DNA of 64,000 nt from Methanobrevibacter sp. (GCA_017407115.1 JAFQXD010000056.1:1-64000), one strand, 5' to 3'; shown: positions 10,262-21,206, counted from the stretch's first letter. Program-made: numbers and translations. Notes: generated by a model not told the origin, from the sequence alone.

Positions 10262-10930
10262 TTAAATTTTATATGCCATAACACAAATCCAATCATTCTC
10301 CTCATTCAAATATGCTTTAAAATCCTTAAATCCAGCAGTTTCAAGAGATTCTTTTAAAACATCCTCGGAATATATTTTCATGTCCAGCAATTCCACCAGA
10401 CCATCATATTTCTCCATTTCCCCTTCTCTATAAACTGCCTCATTACATATGAATATGAATCCGTCCTTTTTAAGAACCCTGTTAACTTCCTTCAGGTCAT
10501 TGATAAAATCCGGCCAGAAATAGATTGTCTCAAAGCATGTTGCAATATCAAAGGTCTCATCATAGAATGGCATTTGTGAAACTGATGCCTGCAGCACATT
10601 TACAATTCCCTCATCAATAGCCTGTCTGTTGAGATTAATTGATTTTTCAACACTGACATCGGAGTAATCAATTCCAACGACACGGCCGTTTTCGGAAATC
10701 TGTTCTGCGAACCTTTCAATGTTTCTTCCACCGCCACAGCCAATGTCTAAAATCTTGCTGTCCTTTTGCACTTCAAAATGGCTTACTCCCCATTGCGCCA
10801 TGGTTTCATGGGATTTGTTCATCCTATTCAAAATCTGATGTCCCAACTCTCCAACTGGCTTTCTTGCATTTTTAATAAGTTCTTTGTCTTCAATGTGATG
10901 ACCAGTATTTACCTTATCATTATCACTCAT
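10262..10930 (-). CDS. Class I SAM-dependent methyltransferase
   Basis: This 222-residue Rossmann-fold methyltransferase has motif I ILDIGCGGGRNIERF near residue 63, an acidic VVGIDYSDVS loop, and motif IV-like DIATCFETIYFWPDF. The hydrophobic motif VNRVLKKDGFIFICNE follows. The substrate cannot be inferred. It starts 4 bp after the tgtA stop codon, so the two are probably cotranscribed. Confidence 0.85.
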   Translation of the reverse strand: MSDNDKVNTGHHIEDKELIKNARKPVGELGHQILNRMNKSHETMAQWGVSHFEVQKDSKILDIGCGGGRNIERFAEQISENGRVVGIDYSDVSVEKSINLNRQAIDEGIVNVLQASVSQMPFYDETFDIATCFETIYFWPDFINDLKEVNRVLKKDGFIFICNEAVYREGEMEKYDGLVELLDMKIYSEDVLKESLETAGFKDFKAYLNEENDWICVMAYKI

Positions 10931-10934
10931 ATTA

Positions 10935-12932
10935 TCACTTTTTCATTCCTTTACGTGTTTTGATTGCTTGACCGGTTTCAAACTGTTCAATTTCACAGGC
11001 CCCCAAAAGCGCTTTACCGTAAGCAAGCAATTGATCCTGCTCATTGACAATTAAAACTTCGTCTTTTGATCTGATGTTATCATCACAAGTTACAACAAAC
11101 TTGCAGAAAACGCTTTTTCCATCAAGTGCAAATGGTTCTGAGTCCTTGTTTACGACAACCCTATTTTGAGGATAAGGCATTTTGTTGTGAAGTCTCTTTG
11201 CACCCTCTTTTGATAAAATCAGATATGAATCTGATGCCCTCATATTTACAATCAACACTTTTCCATCGTAGATGTGTCTTATTTTTCCTGTCTTTTTACT
11301 TTTTTCAATTTTTATGTTGCCGGTAAACAATGCATCTCCTGCCCCAACGCCAAACTGATAATCTGCAATTGCCTTTACCTTTTTGACATCATCCTTGTGA
11401 TATCTTATTTCATCAGAAAAAGTGCATTTGTCGTACAGACCCATCTCCAAGTCATTGACAACCCTTGAATGGATGAGTACCTGGTCATAGTATTCTATGA
11501 ATTCTGAAATGAAATCCTCAACAAATTCTATTGAATCTACATCCCGTGTTTTTGGAGCATCATTTTGACTTAGAGGATATACTTCGTCTATTTCCAATGG
11601 TATCAAACCGAACGGAACATCCAATACCATGAAATCTGTGTTTTCAATGTCAATTTCACTTTCAGCACCATAAATATAGAATTCACCCAATTTTCCAGAG
11701 ACAAATTTGGAGTAAGGTTTTCTTGAAGGCGGCAAAATTACCAAATCACGTTTTTTAGGCATTTGGCGAAGCTTTTGCATGTGCCTTAAAACTTCGGCTC
11801 TGCAGAGTGATTCCGGACCGGTGTAGAAAAATGCTGATTTCTTGCTTCTAGGGTCGTATTTTTCCAAATCCTGAGAGTAATTTCCAAGATGCCTTACAGC
11901 TTCAAGAAGTGCAGGATGAGCCCTGCATCTCTCTTCTACAAGTTCCATCAGATTGCCATCATAAATTGCCTGTCTGATCAATCTCAATTCTGCAAATGAA
12001 ACATGCAAATTATGTTGAGCTATCAAATCCCTTCTTTTTTCTTTTGGCATTGCCCTCAAGTCATCAGGAGTGTATTTGGTACACACTTCACAGGAACACG
12101 GCATTTCCTGCAGGTTTTCAAGCTTATATGTTCCCCTTGTTGAGAGAAGCCTGTCATCTTCAGCATAGAGAATATAAGCTGCTGAGTCAAACAAATCACA
12201 TCCCATTGCAACGCAAAGCGCAAAAATCATAGGGTGTCCCGCTCCCATCAAATGGCGTGGAACTGTGTCTGAGAGTTCCTTCATTGAGTTCATTACAACA
12301 TCGACCAAATCCTTGTAGTGATATGATTCCATCAATGGAACGACTGCACCAATAGGATACAAATCAGCATCAAGCTTTGACAGCTCCTTTGCACACTCAC
12401 GTCTTAAATCCAGAAATGTTGAGCCTTGGACAACTGAGTTCAGCATCATTTCCATATTCTGTTCCTTTTTATAAGCTACAGCTTCCCTTGCCCTTTCAAG
12501 AGTGATTTCCAAATCGCTTTGTGCTTTTTCACGGTCAACAAAAGGAGCTGTCGGAATGTCCAGACTTGTTCCTATATCGGTTTTAATCATTTCCTGAAAC
12601 TCGATTACTTCCTTGTTTGTTATTTCAACATCACCATAGACTGACAGCTGAAATGAACCTGAATCTGTCATTATCGGACCGTCAAAATGAATCAGTTCAT
12701 GCAGTCCCTTTTCAACAGCTTCTTTTTTCAGGTCTTCATCCTTGTAAATCAGGTATGCATTGGTAATTACAATGTCGGCACCGTATTTTCCAACATCTAT
12801 GGCCTGTTTACGAGGATGAATAACCGGCATCAATGCAGGAGTTTTTACATCACCGTGTTTTGTTTTTAAAACTCCCACACGTCCCATATTATCTTTAGCT
12901 TTAATTTCAAACATTTGTTTTACCTTACTCAT
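10935..12932 (-). CDS. tgtA: tRNA-guanine(15) transglycosylase (archaeosine pathway)
   Basis: This enzyme exchanges guanine at position 15 of archaeal tRNA for preQ0, the precursor of archaeosine. The N-terminal TIM-barrel domain holds MTDSGSFQLSVYGDVE with the catalytic aspartates. The zinc site is CSCEVCTKYTPDDL with a later His (AQHNLHVSF). The C-terminal third ends in a PUA RNA-binding domain (about the last 80 residues, with RVVVNKDSEPFALDGK). I take the start at MSKVKQMFEIK (12932, 665 aa); MFEIKAKDN at 12914 is also possible, and a longer frame to 12986 is unlikely. It is full length for the long archaeal form. Confidence 0.94.
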   Translation of the reverse strand: MSKVKQMFEIKAKDNMGRVGVLKTKHGDVKTPALMPVIHPRKQAIDVGKYGADIVITNAYLIYKDEDLKKEAVEKGLHELIHFDGPIMTDSGSFQLSVYGDVEITNKEVIEFQEMIKTDIGTSLDIPTAPFVDREKAQSDLEITLERAREAVAYKKEQNMEMMLNSVVQGSTFLDLRRECAKELSKLDADLYPIGAVVPLMESYHYKDLVDVVMNSMKELSDTVPRHLMGAGHPMIFALCVAMGCDLFDSAAYILYAEDDRLLSTRGTYKLENLQEMPCSCEVCTKYTPDDLRAMPKEKRRDLIAQHNLHVSFAELRLIRQAIYDGNLMELVEERCRAHPALLEAVRHLGNYSQDLEKYDPRSKKSAFFYTGPESLCRAEVLRHMQKLRQMPKKRDLVILPPSRKPYSKFVSGKLGEFYIYGAESEIDIENTDFMVLDVPFGLIPLEIDEVYPLSQNDAPKTRDVDSIEFVEDFISEFIEYYDQVLIHSRVVNDLEMGLYDKCTFSDEIRYHKDDVKKVKAIADYQFGVGAGDALFTGNIKIEKSKKTGKIRHIYDGKVLIVNMRASDSYLILSKEGAKRLHNKMPYPQNRVVVNKDSEPFALDGKSVFCKFVVTCDDNIRSKDEVLIVNEQDQLLAYGKALLGACEIEQFETGQAIKTRKGMKK

Positions 12933-13110
12933 TTTATTAATAGAACTTAATTGAAAATGGAAAATCATATAAAAATTAAGTTCCAAAAAAAGTCATCTCT
13001 AAAACCAATTAGATACCTAAATAAACATTAAGCTAGAAGTTATATAAATTTTGCTCATTTTAAAATTAAAAATTGACACTTCAATATATTAAAAATTCAA
13101 ACCGGAAAAA

Positions 13111-14382
13111 TTGCATTCCAATTTAAAAAACTTATTATTGATAAAATCCAAAATAATCTTAGATAAAATGAGTTACGAAAATAATGCCAGAATAATCAAT
13201 GACGATATTTTTGATTTGGTAAACGAATGTTTCAGTCAGGAAAGAAGTGGTCAAAATATTGATGGAAGGGTTAATTTTTTTGATACTTACAACAATTATT
13301 TTGTTTTAACAGATGATGGATCCTATTCAATTAATTCTAAAGAAATAAATAACAAAGTTGAGACATTACATACATCTACCGGCGCAATTAGTGAGTCTTT
13401 TGAGAAATTTATCAAACCAATGAAGTTCAACTACGATGAAGACATTGCCATTCTCGACATCTGTGCCGGAATAGGATACAACACTTCCGCAGCACTGGCT
13501 GATTTCATTAAAAACAATCACGATTCAAATTTAACAGTAGATATGGTTGAAATATCAAAGGCCACCCTTGCATGCGGCCTTTTAGTGCCTTCACCAATCA
13601 AAGAGCACGATATAACAAAAAAAGCAATTGAAGATGAACTTATAAATCAAGATTATGCAGCTTTAAGTTTGGAATCTGGTGAAATTCCAGAAAATATTGA
13701 CATCAATGTCTATATCGAAGATGCAAGACAAACCGTCCAAAAGCTAAAGGACAACACATATGATGCTATATTTTTAGATCCATTCAGCCAGAACATGGCA
13801 CCCGAATTGTTTTCGCTTGAATTTTTCAAACAGTTCAGACGCGTAATTAAAGACGATGGAATCATAGCGACTTATACTTCTGCAGCACCCATCAGGGCCG
13901 CTTTTATTGAAGCTGGATTTTATATTGGCCAGGGCCCAATTTTTGGAAGAAAGCAGGGAGGAACCTTAGCCAGTCCAAATCCATTGATGCTTGACAAATC
14001 ACTTCCAAAAAATGATGAAATAAGAATTGCCCTTTCCGATGTGGGAATACCATTTAGAGACCCTGATTTAAATGACAACAGTGATGTTATTTTAGAGCGA
14101 AGAACCCAGGAAAGGCATGAAGCAAGACACAACACAAAAATTTCATCAGCCGTAAAGACACCAATATTTTTAGCAAGTAAAATGGATGATGAAAAGCTTA
14201 AAAGGCGTGTTGAGAGAAACCTCACAAAAATGAACATACCTTCAACAACCTCACCCGAAGCATATTATATTGTTGAATGTGAAAAAAACTACACAGAAAA
14301 GCAGGATGAAAAAAATAACTCAAGAAATAGGATTCTTGACATGAAAAAAAGATTAAAAAAAGTTAAAATGGGAAAATTATGA
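13111..14382 (+). CDS. MnmC-like SAM-dependent methyltransferase
   Basis: This is the only rightward host gene of size here. It has an N-terminal region of about 100 residues ending in ETLHTSTGAISESFEKF, the motif before the fold in the MnmC methyltransferase family. SAM motif I follows (AILDICAGIGYNTSA), then AIFLDPFSQNMAPELFS and the late motif KDDGIIATYTSAAPIR. MnmC acts on wobble-uridine modifications in bacteria; the archaeal relatives' substrate is not established. The frame opens with TTG at 13111; the first ATG is at 13168 (404 aa). I keep the longer form because the extra residues look helical. It ends converging with the adhesin-like gene (6-base overlap). Confidence 0.8.
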   Translation: MHSNLKNLLLIKSKIILDKMSYENNARIINDDIFDLVNECFSQERSGQNIDGRVNFFDTYNNYFVLTDDGSYSINSKEINNKVETLHTSTGAISESFEKFIKPMKFNYDEDIAILDICAGIGYNTSAALADFIKNNHDSNLTVDMVEISKATLACGLLVPSPIKEHDITKKAIEDELINQDYAALSLESGEIPENIDINVYIEDARQTVQKLKDNTYDAIFLDPFSQNMAPELFSLEFFKQFRRVIKDDGIIATYTSAAPIRAAFIEAGFYIGQGPIFGRKQGGTLASPNPLMLDKSLPKNDEIRIALSDVGIPFRDPDLNDNSDVILERRTQERHEARHNTKISSAVKTPIFLASKMDDEKLKRRVERNLTKMNIPSTTSPEAYYIVECEKNYTEKQDEKNNSRNRILDMKKRLKKVKMGKL

Positions 14383-16239
14383 AGATACATATTTTCCGCT
14401 TTTCAATGTGTAAGCGTCCTCTTTGGTACATGATTTAGTTGCGGTAATAACAGTTAAATCTCCACCGTTTCCACCGTGATTATGTCCGAATACGGACCAG
14501 TCACTGTCACATTTCGCACAGACGATAATACCTTCGGCACTGCTTCCCTCACCAGTTCCTGTTGCAGGGAATTTACCCCAGTTGGCGGTTTCTGAACCTG
14601 CAAAGAAAATACTCCAATACAGTTCATGACTACCGCAATACGGACATGTCCTGTCAAATTCGGTTACATAAAAAGTATAACCATATTTACTAAGTTCACC
14701 TGAAGCAGAAGCTCTACCAATAGCTAAAAGGGAATATCCATCTTCTGAAACACCATACTGATTATAAGATACGCCTACATTTGTTTTAATGATTTTGATT
14801 GTTTTTGTCAAAGTATACCCATTACTTGGATCTGTGCAAACAACCTTATATGTTCCAACGTCAAGCTTAAAGTTAATGCTGGCCGCCCCATAAGAGTTTG
14901 TTTTAACAGTCTTTGTAACGCCATTAAGGGTTATCTGCATTTCCTTGTTTTTTGCAACACTACCGTCACTGTTTAAAAGGGTTGCAGTGAATACTGAAGT
15001 CACATTTGCAGCATCAGTCATGTCGCTTGCCTTAATAGTAGGGCTTTTTACGGTTATTGTAGTGTAAATGCTTATTTTAGTGTAAGGGTCATAAGATTTG
15101 AATTTGTATGTCCCGCTGGCTAATTTGAAGTTTACACTGGCCACACCATCTGAATCGGTTAAGGCCTCTTTTTTAACGCCATTAACATAAACATAAACCT
15201 TGGAATTCTTTGCCAATTTTTCGTTTTTATAAATCTTAACCTTGAATGTGGAAGTCCTGTCTGAAAATACTGTCATCTTGCCTGCACTCATGGTGTATAG
15301 AATCCTAACCTTATTGGTTACTTTCTCACCGGTTTGAGGATTTACGGAATATATTAAAAAAGTGGTTGGTTTAGAGACAATGGAAAGCTTAGCCACACCT
15401 TTTGAATTTGTCTTTACATTGAAAGTCTGTCCGTGGGCGATGAACTTAACATATGTGTTTGCCAACACCTTGCCGTTCTTTCCATAGAAGGTAGCCGTAA
15501 ATGACCTGGAACTCAAATAATGTTTTGTAACATTATTTGCACTTATGGAAGATTTGATAGTGATCTTATTTGATATCTTATACCCATTCGGATGGATTGC
15601 CCAAATGGTATAGTTTCCAACATTTAGATTAATATCCAAAGTCGCTACACCTTTTGCATCGGTTTTTCTTGTGTATGTTTTTCCATTTAAAGTGAATTTG
15701 ACATTTGTATTCTTTAACGGACTGCCGTTTTCATTTAAGAATGTGGCAGAATACTGTTTGGAATTTGAATATGTCTTTGTCACGTCACTGCCCTTAACGA
15801 CAGCCAAAACCTTAACGTTGGACTTTGTAGTTGTGCTTCCATAAGTTGAATAAACAACATAATTTCCCTCATTCAAATTAAGAGGAATGGAAACCTTACC
15901 GTCACTATCGGTGGTTTGGGTATAACTGACTCCATTAACCTTTAAAGTAACGGAAGCGTTTTCAACAGGAACGTTGTCTTTTGAGAGAACAACATTATAA
16001 TTAGATCCGCTGTAATATGAACTTTGATCCTCGCCAGTCAATACATAATTTGAACTTGAACTGATAGTTAAAGTATCATTTTCTACAGCCAATGAACTTG
16101 TAACTCCCGAAGGAGGTTCCACATCAACATCTCCAGCAAGCATGTCATCAGTTGAATTTGAATCGACTGCAGCAACTGCAGAAATTGATAACATAAATAC
16201 CAGAGTCATTAAAAATAACTTAATTTTTTTATTAAACAT
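14377..16239 (-). CDS. Secreted adhesin-like protein: Ig-like repeats plus zinc-ribbon wall domain
   Basis: This 620-residue exported protein has an N-terminal signal peptide (KKIKLFLMTLVFMLSISAVA). Four to five Ig-like repeats of about 85-90 residues follow, each with the beta-strand signature VTLKVNGVSYTQTTDSDGKV or a variant (e.g. FTLNGKTYTRKTDAKGVATL). The last 130 residues form a distinct domain with CPYCGS and CAKC zinc ligands, then DSDWSVFGHNHGG. Methanobrevibacter species carry many such adhesin-like proteins, thought to bind the pseudomurein surface or other cells. There is no C-terminal membrane anchor, so attachment is probably through the zinc-ribbon domain. The same domain occurs in the viral tail protein at 42.3-45.6 kb. 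A GGAG ribosome-binding site precedes the ATG. Confidence 0.88.
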   Translation of the reverse strand: MFNKKIKLFLMTLVFMLSISAVAAVDSNSTDDMLAGDVDVEPPSGVTSSLAVENDTLTISSSSNYVLTGEDQSSYYSGSNYNVVLSKDNVPVENASVTLKVNGVSYTQTTDSDGKVSIPLNLNEGNYVVYSTYGSTTTKSNVKVLAVVKGSDVTKTYSNSKQYSATFLNENGSPLKNTNVKFTLNGKTYTRKTDAKGVATLDINLNVGNYTIWAIHPNGYKISNKITIKSSISANNVTKHYLSSRSFTATFYGKNGKVLANTYVKFIAHGQTFNVKTNSKGVAKLSIVSKPTTFLIYSVNPQTGEKVTNKVRILYTMSAGKMTVFSDRTSTFKVKIYKNEKLAKNSKVYVYVNGVKKEALTDSDGVASVNFKLASGTYKFKSYDPYTKISIYTTITVKSPTIKASDMTDAANVTSVFTATLLNSDGSVAKNKEMQITLNGVTKTVKTNSYGAASINFKLDVGTYKVVCTDPSNGYTLTKTIKIIKTNVGVSYNQYGVSEDGYSLLAIGRASASGELSKYGYTFYVTEFDRTCPYCGSHELYWSIFFAGSETANWGKFPATGTGEGSSAEGIIVCAKCDSDWSVFGHNHGGNGGDLTVITATKSCTKEDAYTLKSGKYVSS

Positions 16240-16635
16240 ACGTTAACTCCATTTAACATTTGTTCGTACTAATTCTTATTTAACTTTTTGTATAAAAAGC
16301 TTTTGATTTTCAAAAAAAGCATAAATAAGTTTAATTTTAAAAAAATAAACAATTACATAGTTATAAATACTTTAAAAAGATTAAAATAAGTGAAATTATT
16401 ATCAAAAGACAAATTATAATTGAAAATGAAATTTTTATAGTCAACAATAGTTAAGTAAACTTTTATTAAAGCTGCATTATTGATGTGAAAAATCATTGCC
16501 AATGACTATCTATTGAACAATAAATCGAAAATATAAAAGATAATACTCTAAAAAATAAGTTTTAAATTCTTTAAATGAAATTTAAAGCCTAAAAGTTAAA
16601 AAAAGAAAAAAAGTTGAAATAAGGTAAAAATACCA
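16240..16635. other. Intergenic region between adhesin-like gene and glmS
   Basis: About 400 AT-rich bases with no gene. The part near 16285-16300 read on the minus strand holds a TTTTTATAC stretch that could be the TATA box of the adhesin-like gene. Nothing else is recognisable. Confidence 0.4.
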
Positions 16636-18420
16636 TTATTCCACAGTCACACATTTTGCCAAATTCTTAGGCTTGTCAGGGTCATGACCCTTTTCAAGAG
16701 TAATATAATATGCAATCAGCTGCAACGGTACAATATATACCAATGGTGCAATGATTTCCTTTACATCAGAATTTATGAAAATGACCGCATCGGCTTTAGC
16801 TCTCAAAGACTCATCCCCCTCAGCACCAATTGCCAATACATTGGCTCCACGGGACTTTACCTCTTCGAGATTACTCATGGTTTTTCTGTAAGTATCTCCA
16901 GGAGGAATTATTACAACAACAGGGATTCCCTCATCAATCAACGCCAAAGGACCGTGCTTCAGCTCTCCGGCAGCATAGCCTTCACCATGAATATAGGAAA
17001 TTTCCTTAAGTTTCAATGCACCTTCAAGTGCTGTCGGATAGGAATATCCTCTTCCCAAATAGAAGAAATCACGAGCGTAATTGTATCTTTTTGAAAGCTC
17101 TTTAATAAAATCATCCTGCAGGAGGACTTCATCAATGAATTCAGGAACCTTCTCAATCTCTTCAAGCAGTTCCTCATTTTGAGAAAGCAGAGCTGCAAAC
17201 AGATAAATTGAAGTGAGTTGTGCAACATAAGTTTTGGTTGCTGCAACACCTATTTCAGGACCTGCCTGAGTTTGGATAACATAATCCGCCCTCCTAGTAA
17301 TTGCAGAACCTGCAACATTTACTATACCTAATGTTTTTGATGTCTTATTAGCCACATCCAATGCCTTAAGTGAATCTGCGGTTTCACCGGATTGTGATAT
17401 GAAAACAACCAATGTCTTGTCATTTAATGTATTAGCCGAATATTTGAATTCAGATGCCAAAATCACATCGGTCGGAATTCCGGCAAGGGATTCAATCAGG
17501 TATTTTCCAGACAAGGCTGCGTGATAGGAAGTTCCACAGGCAACAAAGCACACTCTTTGTAAGTCACCAACATCATCAAGAATATTTTGAATATTGTCCT
17601 TTTGAGACAATGTATTTCTAACCGCTGTTGCCTGCTCATTAATTTCCTTTATCATAAAATGATCATAACCTTCCTTCTCGGCCATTTCAGGTGTCCAGTT
17701 AATGGTTTCGATTTCCTTGTTGACCGCATTGTCAAATTCATCGTGAACCACAACACCTTCCTTGTCAAGAATTACAATTTCGCCTTTTTCAGGATATATT
17801 ATGTCTTTTGCATATTTCAAAATAGCTGGAGAATCAGAAGCAAGATAATATCCTTTTTCGCCAATACCCACAATCAGAGGAGAGTCTTTGCGTGTTGCAA
17901 CAATCTTATCAGGTTCATTTACTGAAATTGCCGCAATTGCATAAGCTCCTTCAATAATTCCAATAGTCTTTCTGACTGCATGTTCAAGGTCGAATCCTTC
18001 ATCCATGAACTTCTCAATCAGATGAGGAATTACTTCTGTATCGGTATCTGATTTGAATACATGACCTTCAAGAGTTAGCTGTTCCTTGATTTCCAAATAG
18101 TTTTCAATGATTCCATTGTGAACTACAGCTACACTATTTTCTTCATCAACATGAGGGTGTGAATTCATTTTGGAAGGGTCTCCGTGTGTTGCCCAACGAA
18201 CATGAGCAATACCGAAGTATCCAGGCATGTCTGTGAGATCTAATTTCTTATCTACCTCTTCAATTTTGCCCTTATCCTTTTTTATGTGAATCTTATTATC
18301 AAAATAAGTAGCCAAACCTATTGAATCATATCCCCTGTATTCCAATTTGGATATGCAATCAAAAAGGATTGGAGCTACATCATCATCATTTTTTAATATA
18401 CAACCTACAATTCCACACAT
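16636..18420 (-). CDS. glmS: Glutamine--fructose-6-phosphate aminotransferase
   Basis: This 594-residue enzyme makes glucosamine-6-phosphate from fructose-6-phosphate and glutamine, the entry to UDP-GlcNAc for pseudomurein and glycans. The N-terminal glutaminase domain begins MCGIVGC (Cys2 nucleophile) with [10 protein letters not shown] and HNGIIENY. Two SIS sugar-isomerase domains follow (about residues 280-590), with [29 protein letters not shown] and [18 protein letters not shown]. The C-terminus NLAKCVTVE is canonical. It lies 4 bp downstream of the SAM methyltransferase gene, in a leftward run with the pur genes. Confidence 0.96.
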   Translation of the reverse strand: MCGIVGCILKNDDDVAPILFDCISKLEYRGYDSIGLATYFDNKIHIKKDKGKIEEVDKKLDLTDMPGYFGIAHVRWATHGDPSKMNSHPHVDEENSVAVVHNGIIENYLEIKEQLTLEGHVFKSDTDTEVIPHLIEKFMDEGFDLEHAVRKTIGIIEGAYAIAAISVNEPDKIVATRKDSPLIVGIGEKGYYLASDSPAILKYAKDIIYPEKGEIVILDKEGVVVHDEFDNAVNKEIETINWTPEMAEKEGYDHFMIKEINEQATAVRNTLSQKDNIQNILDDVGDLQRVCFVACGTSYHAALSGKYLIESLAGIPTDVILASEFKYSANTLNDKTLVVFISQSGETADSLKALDVANKTSKTLGIVNVAGSAITRRADYVIQTQAGPEIGVAATKTYVAQLTSIYLFAALLSQNEELLEEIEKVPEFIDEVLLQDDFIKELSKRYNYARDFFYLGRGYSYPTALEGALKLKEISYIHGEGYAAGELKHGPLALIDEGIPVVVIIPPGDTYRKTMSNLEEVKSRGANVLAIGAEGDESLRAKADAVIFINSDVKEIIAPLVYIVPLQLIAYYITLEKGHDPDKPKNLAKCVTVE

Positions 18421-18424
18421 CTAA

Positions 18425-19141
18425 TCACCTTTGATACTCGTAGATATCCTTATAAAGATTTACAACATCCCCAATTATTAATATTGCAGGAGTATTGATT
18501 TTCTTATCGGAAATGTCACCCAATGTTCCAAATACAAGATTTTCATTAGGCAGTGTTCCGCTTTCTACTGCACAAACCGGAGTGTCGGGTGAACGATATT
18601 TCATGATTTCCTGAGTATTTTCCTTAATATTTCCAATTCCCATCAAAATAATTAATGTATCAGCAGTATAGTCCCAGTGAACCTGGCTTTCAGGCTTTGT
18701 CGGGTCTTCATGACCAGTGACAATAGTCACTGAGGTTGCTACTGCCCTGTGAGTGACCGGTAGTCCAAGGGAAGTTGGTGCTCCAATAGCTGAAGTTACA
18801 CCTGGAATTACTTCAAATTTGATATCATGTTCCATTAAAGCCAATATCTCTTCTCCACCACGACCGAATACGAAAGGATCTCCTCCTTTTAGCCTTACAA
18901 TGTTTTCATGGCTTTGAGCCTGTTTAATGATTAACTCATTAATTTCATCCTGTGTTTTATAATGCTCACCTGCTTTTTTACCAACATATATTTTTTCTGC
19001 CTCGTCAGGAGCGTGTGCCAATATTTCTTCATTGGCCAAATAATCATATAAAACAACATCAGCTTTATTTAATGCTTTAACTGCTTTAAGAGTTATTAAA
19101 TCAGCATCTCCAGGACCTGCACCAATTAAATAAACTACCAT
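18425..19141 (-). CDS. cobA: Uroporphyrinogen-III C-methyltransferase
   Basis: This 238-residue enzyme methylates uroporphyrinogen III at C2 and C7 to precorrin-2, feeding cobalamin, coenzyme F430 and sirohaem synthesis, all needed by methanogens. Signatures are [18 protein letters not shown] at the start, [17 protein letters not shown] and [13 protein letters not shown]; the C-terminal half carries the SAM-site [10 protein letters not shown]. There is no fused HemD or dehydrogenase domain. It follows purQ by about 10 bp. Confidence 0.93.
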   Translation of the reverse strand: MVVYLIGAGPGDADLITLKAVKALNKADVVLYDYLANEEILAHAPDEAEKIYVGKKAGEHYKTQDEINELIIKQAQSHENIVRLKGGDPFVFGRGGEEILALMEHDIKFEVIPGVTSAIGAPTSLGLPVTHRAVATSVTIVTGHEDPTKPESQVHWDYTADTLIILMGIGNIKENTQEIMKYRSPDTPVCAVESGTLPNENLVFGTLGDISDKKINTPAILIIGDVVNLYKDIYEYQR

Positions 19142-19150
19142 TTAAATCAC

Positions 19151-19795
19151 TTATAAAAATCCTTTAAAAAAGTTTAAACCATCATCTGAACCAAACAATT
19201 CTTCACAAGCCCTTTCAGGGTGAGGCATCATTGCACAAACAAGACCTGATTCATCACAAACACTTGTGATTGATTCCATGGAACCGTTTGGATTTTTGCC
19301 TTCAAACTGCAAGACAATCTGGTCCTGGTCTTTCAATAAATCAATGTCTTCTGTATAAAACCTTCCTTCAGCGTGTGCAATAGGAAGAGCAATGGTCTGA
19401 TTTGTTTTGAATGCTTTTGTAAATGGGGTTCTGTTGGTTGCAACTTTAAGGTCAACCCATTCACAGTTGAATTTTGGATATTCGTTTGTTATGAAAATTC
19501 CAGGAACAAGACCTATTTCACCTAAAATCTGTGCTCCGTTACATATTCCCAAAACAGGTTTTTCTTCCTTTACAAGGGCTTTGATTCCATCAATTACCGG
19601 AGTAATGGAAGCCATTGCGCCAGCCCTGAGGTAATCCCCATATGAAAATCCACCAGGAATAACAATGCCGTCATAATCAGTCAGGTTTTCTTCACTCCAC
19701 CAGATATATTCTGGAGTGAGGCCTGCCAGTTCAACAGCCTGTGCAACATCCCTGTCACAGTTGGTTCCCGGAAATCTAATTACACCTATTTTCAT
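19151..19795 (-). CDS. purQ: Phosphoribosylformylglycinamidine synthase, glutaminase subunit
   Basis: This protein supplies ammonia from glutamine to the FGAM synthase complex (PurL-PurQ-PurS) of purine synthesis. [16 protein letters not shown] is the standard start at 19795 (214 aa); a TTG-initiated extension to 19819 would overlap purS and is rejected. The triad parts are GICNGAQIL (Cys) and [13 protein letters not shown], then [14 protein letters not shown]. It lies immediately downstream of purS. No purL is seen in the window. Confidence 0.95.
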   Translation of the reverse strand: MKIGVIRFPGTNCDRDVAQAVELAGLTPEYIWWSEENLTDYDGIVIPGGFSYGDYLRAGAMASITPVIDGIKALVKEEKPVLGICNGAQILGEIGLVPGIFITNEYPKFNCEWVDLKVATNRTPFTKAFKTNQTIALPIAHAEGRFYTEDIDLLKDQDQIVLQFEGKNPNGSMESITSVCDESGLVCAMMPHPERACEELFGSDDGLNFFKGFL

Positions 19796-19806
19796 GCGAA
19801 TCGCTC

Positions 19807-20073
19807 CTATTTGCCACAAGCCATATTCTGTGGAATGACATTGATTTTGTAATCGTGAATTACAGGATTACAGAGTAATCTTTCACACATGTCAACTACG
19901 TTTTCCCTGATTACTTCCCTGTCTTCACCTTCCATTTGGAATTTGATGATTTCAACAGTTTTTACATTGTTTACATCATATCCAAGCAATTCAAGAGATC
20001 TTTCAATTGTTGTAGCTTCAGGGTTTAACATACCGCTTTTAAGGGAAATTTTAACTTCAATATCAAATAACAT
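19807..20073 (-). CDS. purS: Phosphoribosylformylglycinamidine synthase subunit PurS
   Basis: This 88-residue small subunit bridges PurQ and PurL in the FGAM synthase complex. Family features are [20 protein letters not shown] and [16 protein letters not shown]. The start codon abuts the purC stop codon, so the genes are translationally close in the order purC-purS-purQ. Confidence 0.95.
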   Translation of the reverse strand: MLFDIEVKISLKSGMLNPEATTIERSLELLGYDVNNVKTVEIIKFQMEGEDREVIRENVVDMCERLLCNPVIHDYKINVIPQNMACGK

Positions 20074-20802
20074 CTAAATCACCTTTTCATCATCAGGAAT
20101 AATTCTATTATAAACTTCTATGTAAGCTTCCATAACTTCATCGTCTTTTCCTTTTCTAAACAATTCCTTGTCCAACATGTCCAATGTTTCGCTGTCCCAC
20201 AATCTGCACCCGTCAGGAGATATTTCATCCCCTAAAAGAATATTTCCATCCTTATCCTTACCGAATTCGACTTTAAAATCAACCAATATGATTCCTGCAT
20301 CCTTAAGGAATTTAGTTAAAACCTCATTGATTTTCAATGCCTTTTCGGTTAAAATTTTGATTTCATCCTGGGTTGCGATACCCAATGCCTTAATTAAGGA
20401 ATCATTAAGCATAGGGTCGTGATATTCATCATCCTTATAATCCATCTGTACGATTGGAGGTTCCAATCTTGTTCCGTCCTCAATAGGATATTTGCGAACA
20501 AGACTTCCGGTTGCAATGTTTCTTACAATAACTTCAATAGGAATCATTTCAAGCTTTTTTGCAACCATGACGTTAGGTTCAGGCAAGTCAATGAATTGGG
20601 TGGCAACGCCGTTTTCTTCCAAGATCTTAAATATCTTAGAAGAAATGACTGCATTGTAAGCTCCCTTATTGTTCATCACTTCTTTTCTTGCACCGTCACC
20701 TGCAGTCATGTCGTCTCTAAACTCGATAATGACTTCATCTTCGTTATCGGTAGTAAATACGCTTTTTACTTTTCCGCTATTGATTAACTCTTTTTTTTCC
20801 AT
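20074..20802 (-). CDS. purC: Phosphoribosylaminoimidazole-succinocarboxamide synthase
   Basis: This 242-residue SAICAR synthetase joins aspartate to CAIR in purine synthesis. Motifs are SGKVKSVF, the substrate loop EFRDDMTAGDGARK, EVIVRNIATGSL and LGDEISPDGCRLWD. It is the first gene of the leftward pur run. Upstream DNA (20810-20870) is nearly all A/T with a TTATATAAT box that could be the promoter. Confidence 0.96.
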   Translation of the reverse strand: MEKKELINSGKVKSVFTTDNEDEVIIEFRDDMTAGDGARKEVMNNKGAYNAVISSKIFKILEENGVATQFIDLPEPNVMVAKKLEMIPIEVIVRNIATGSLVRKYPIEDGTRLEPPIVQMDYKDDEYHDPMLNDSLIKALGIATQDEIKILTEKALKINEVLTKFLKDAGIILVDFKVEFGKDKDGNILLGDEISPDGCRLWDSETLDMLDKELFRKGKDDEVMEAYIEVYNRIIPDDEKVI

Positions 20803-20921
20803 GATATCAACGAAATTATTAAATTATTATATTATAATTTTTGATTAATATATTATATAAAATTAGTTAATCTAGAGGAATTTTAGAGAAAATTGTAGAA
20901 AAATAAAAAAAAGAAAAGCAG

Positions 20922-21206
20922 TTATAATTTGTTAATATATTTCACATCATCTTCTGTTTGGCCAAACTTCATCCCGTTAAGTGAGCCGTTTGGAAGTTCA
21001 GAGAGAATAATGATGGGATATGCCTCATTTGGCTTGATAAACATTTGATGTGTGACATTTTGCCTTGTTGTAACTGCTATTTTATAGCTGTCCGCCTCTT
21101 TTGTAAACTCACCATCAAGAAAAACCTTATTGAAGGTTTGATGCAAAAGATAATCCGGAAAGGACTCTTCAATATTGAAATATTCAATCAGCTCTTTAAA
21201 AATCAT
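20922..21206 (-). CDS. Hypothetical protein (94 aa)
   Basis: Small acidic/mixed protein starting MIFKELIEYFNIEESFP. An upstream TTG (21245) would extend it but would overlap the neighbouring gene. No motif or family is recognised. It lies just downstream of another small unknown gene and close to the provirus edge. Confidence 0.6.
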   Translation of the reverse strand: MIFKELIEYFNIEESFPDYLLHQTFNKVFLDGEFTKEADSYKIAVTTRQNVTHQMFIKPNEAYPIIILSELPNGSLNGMKFGQTEDDVKYINKL

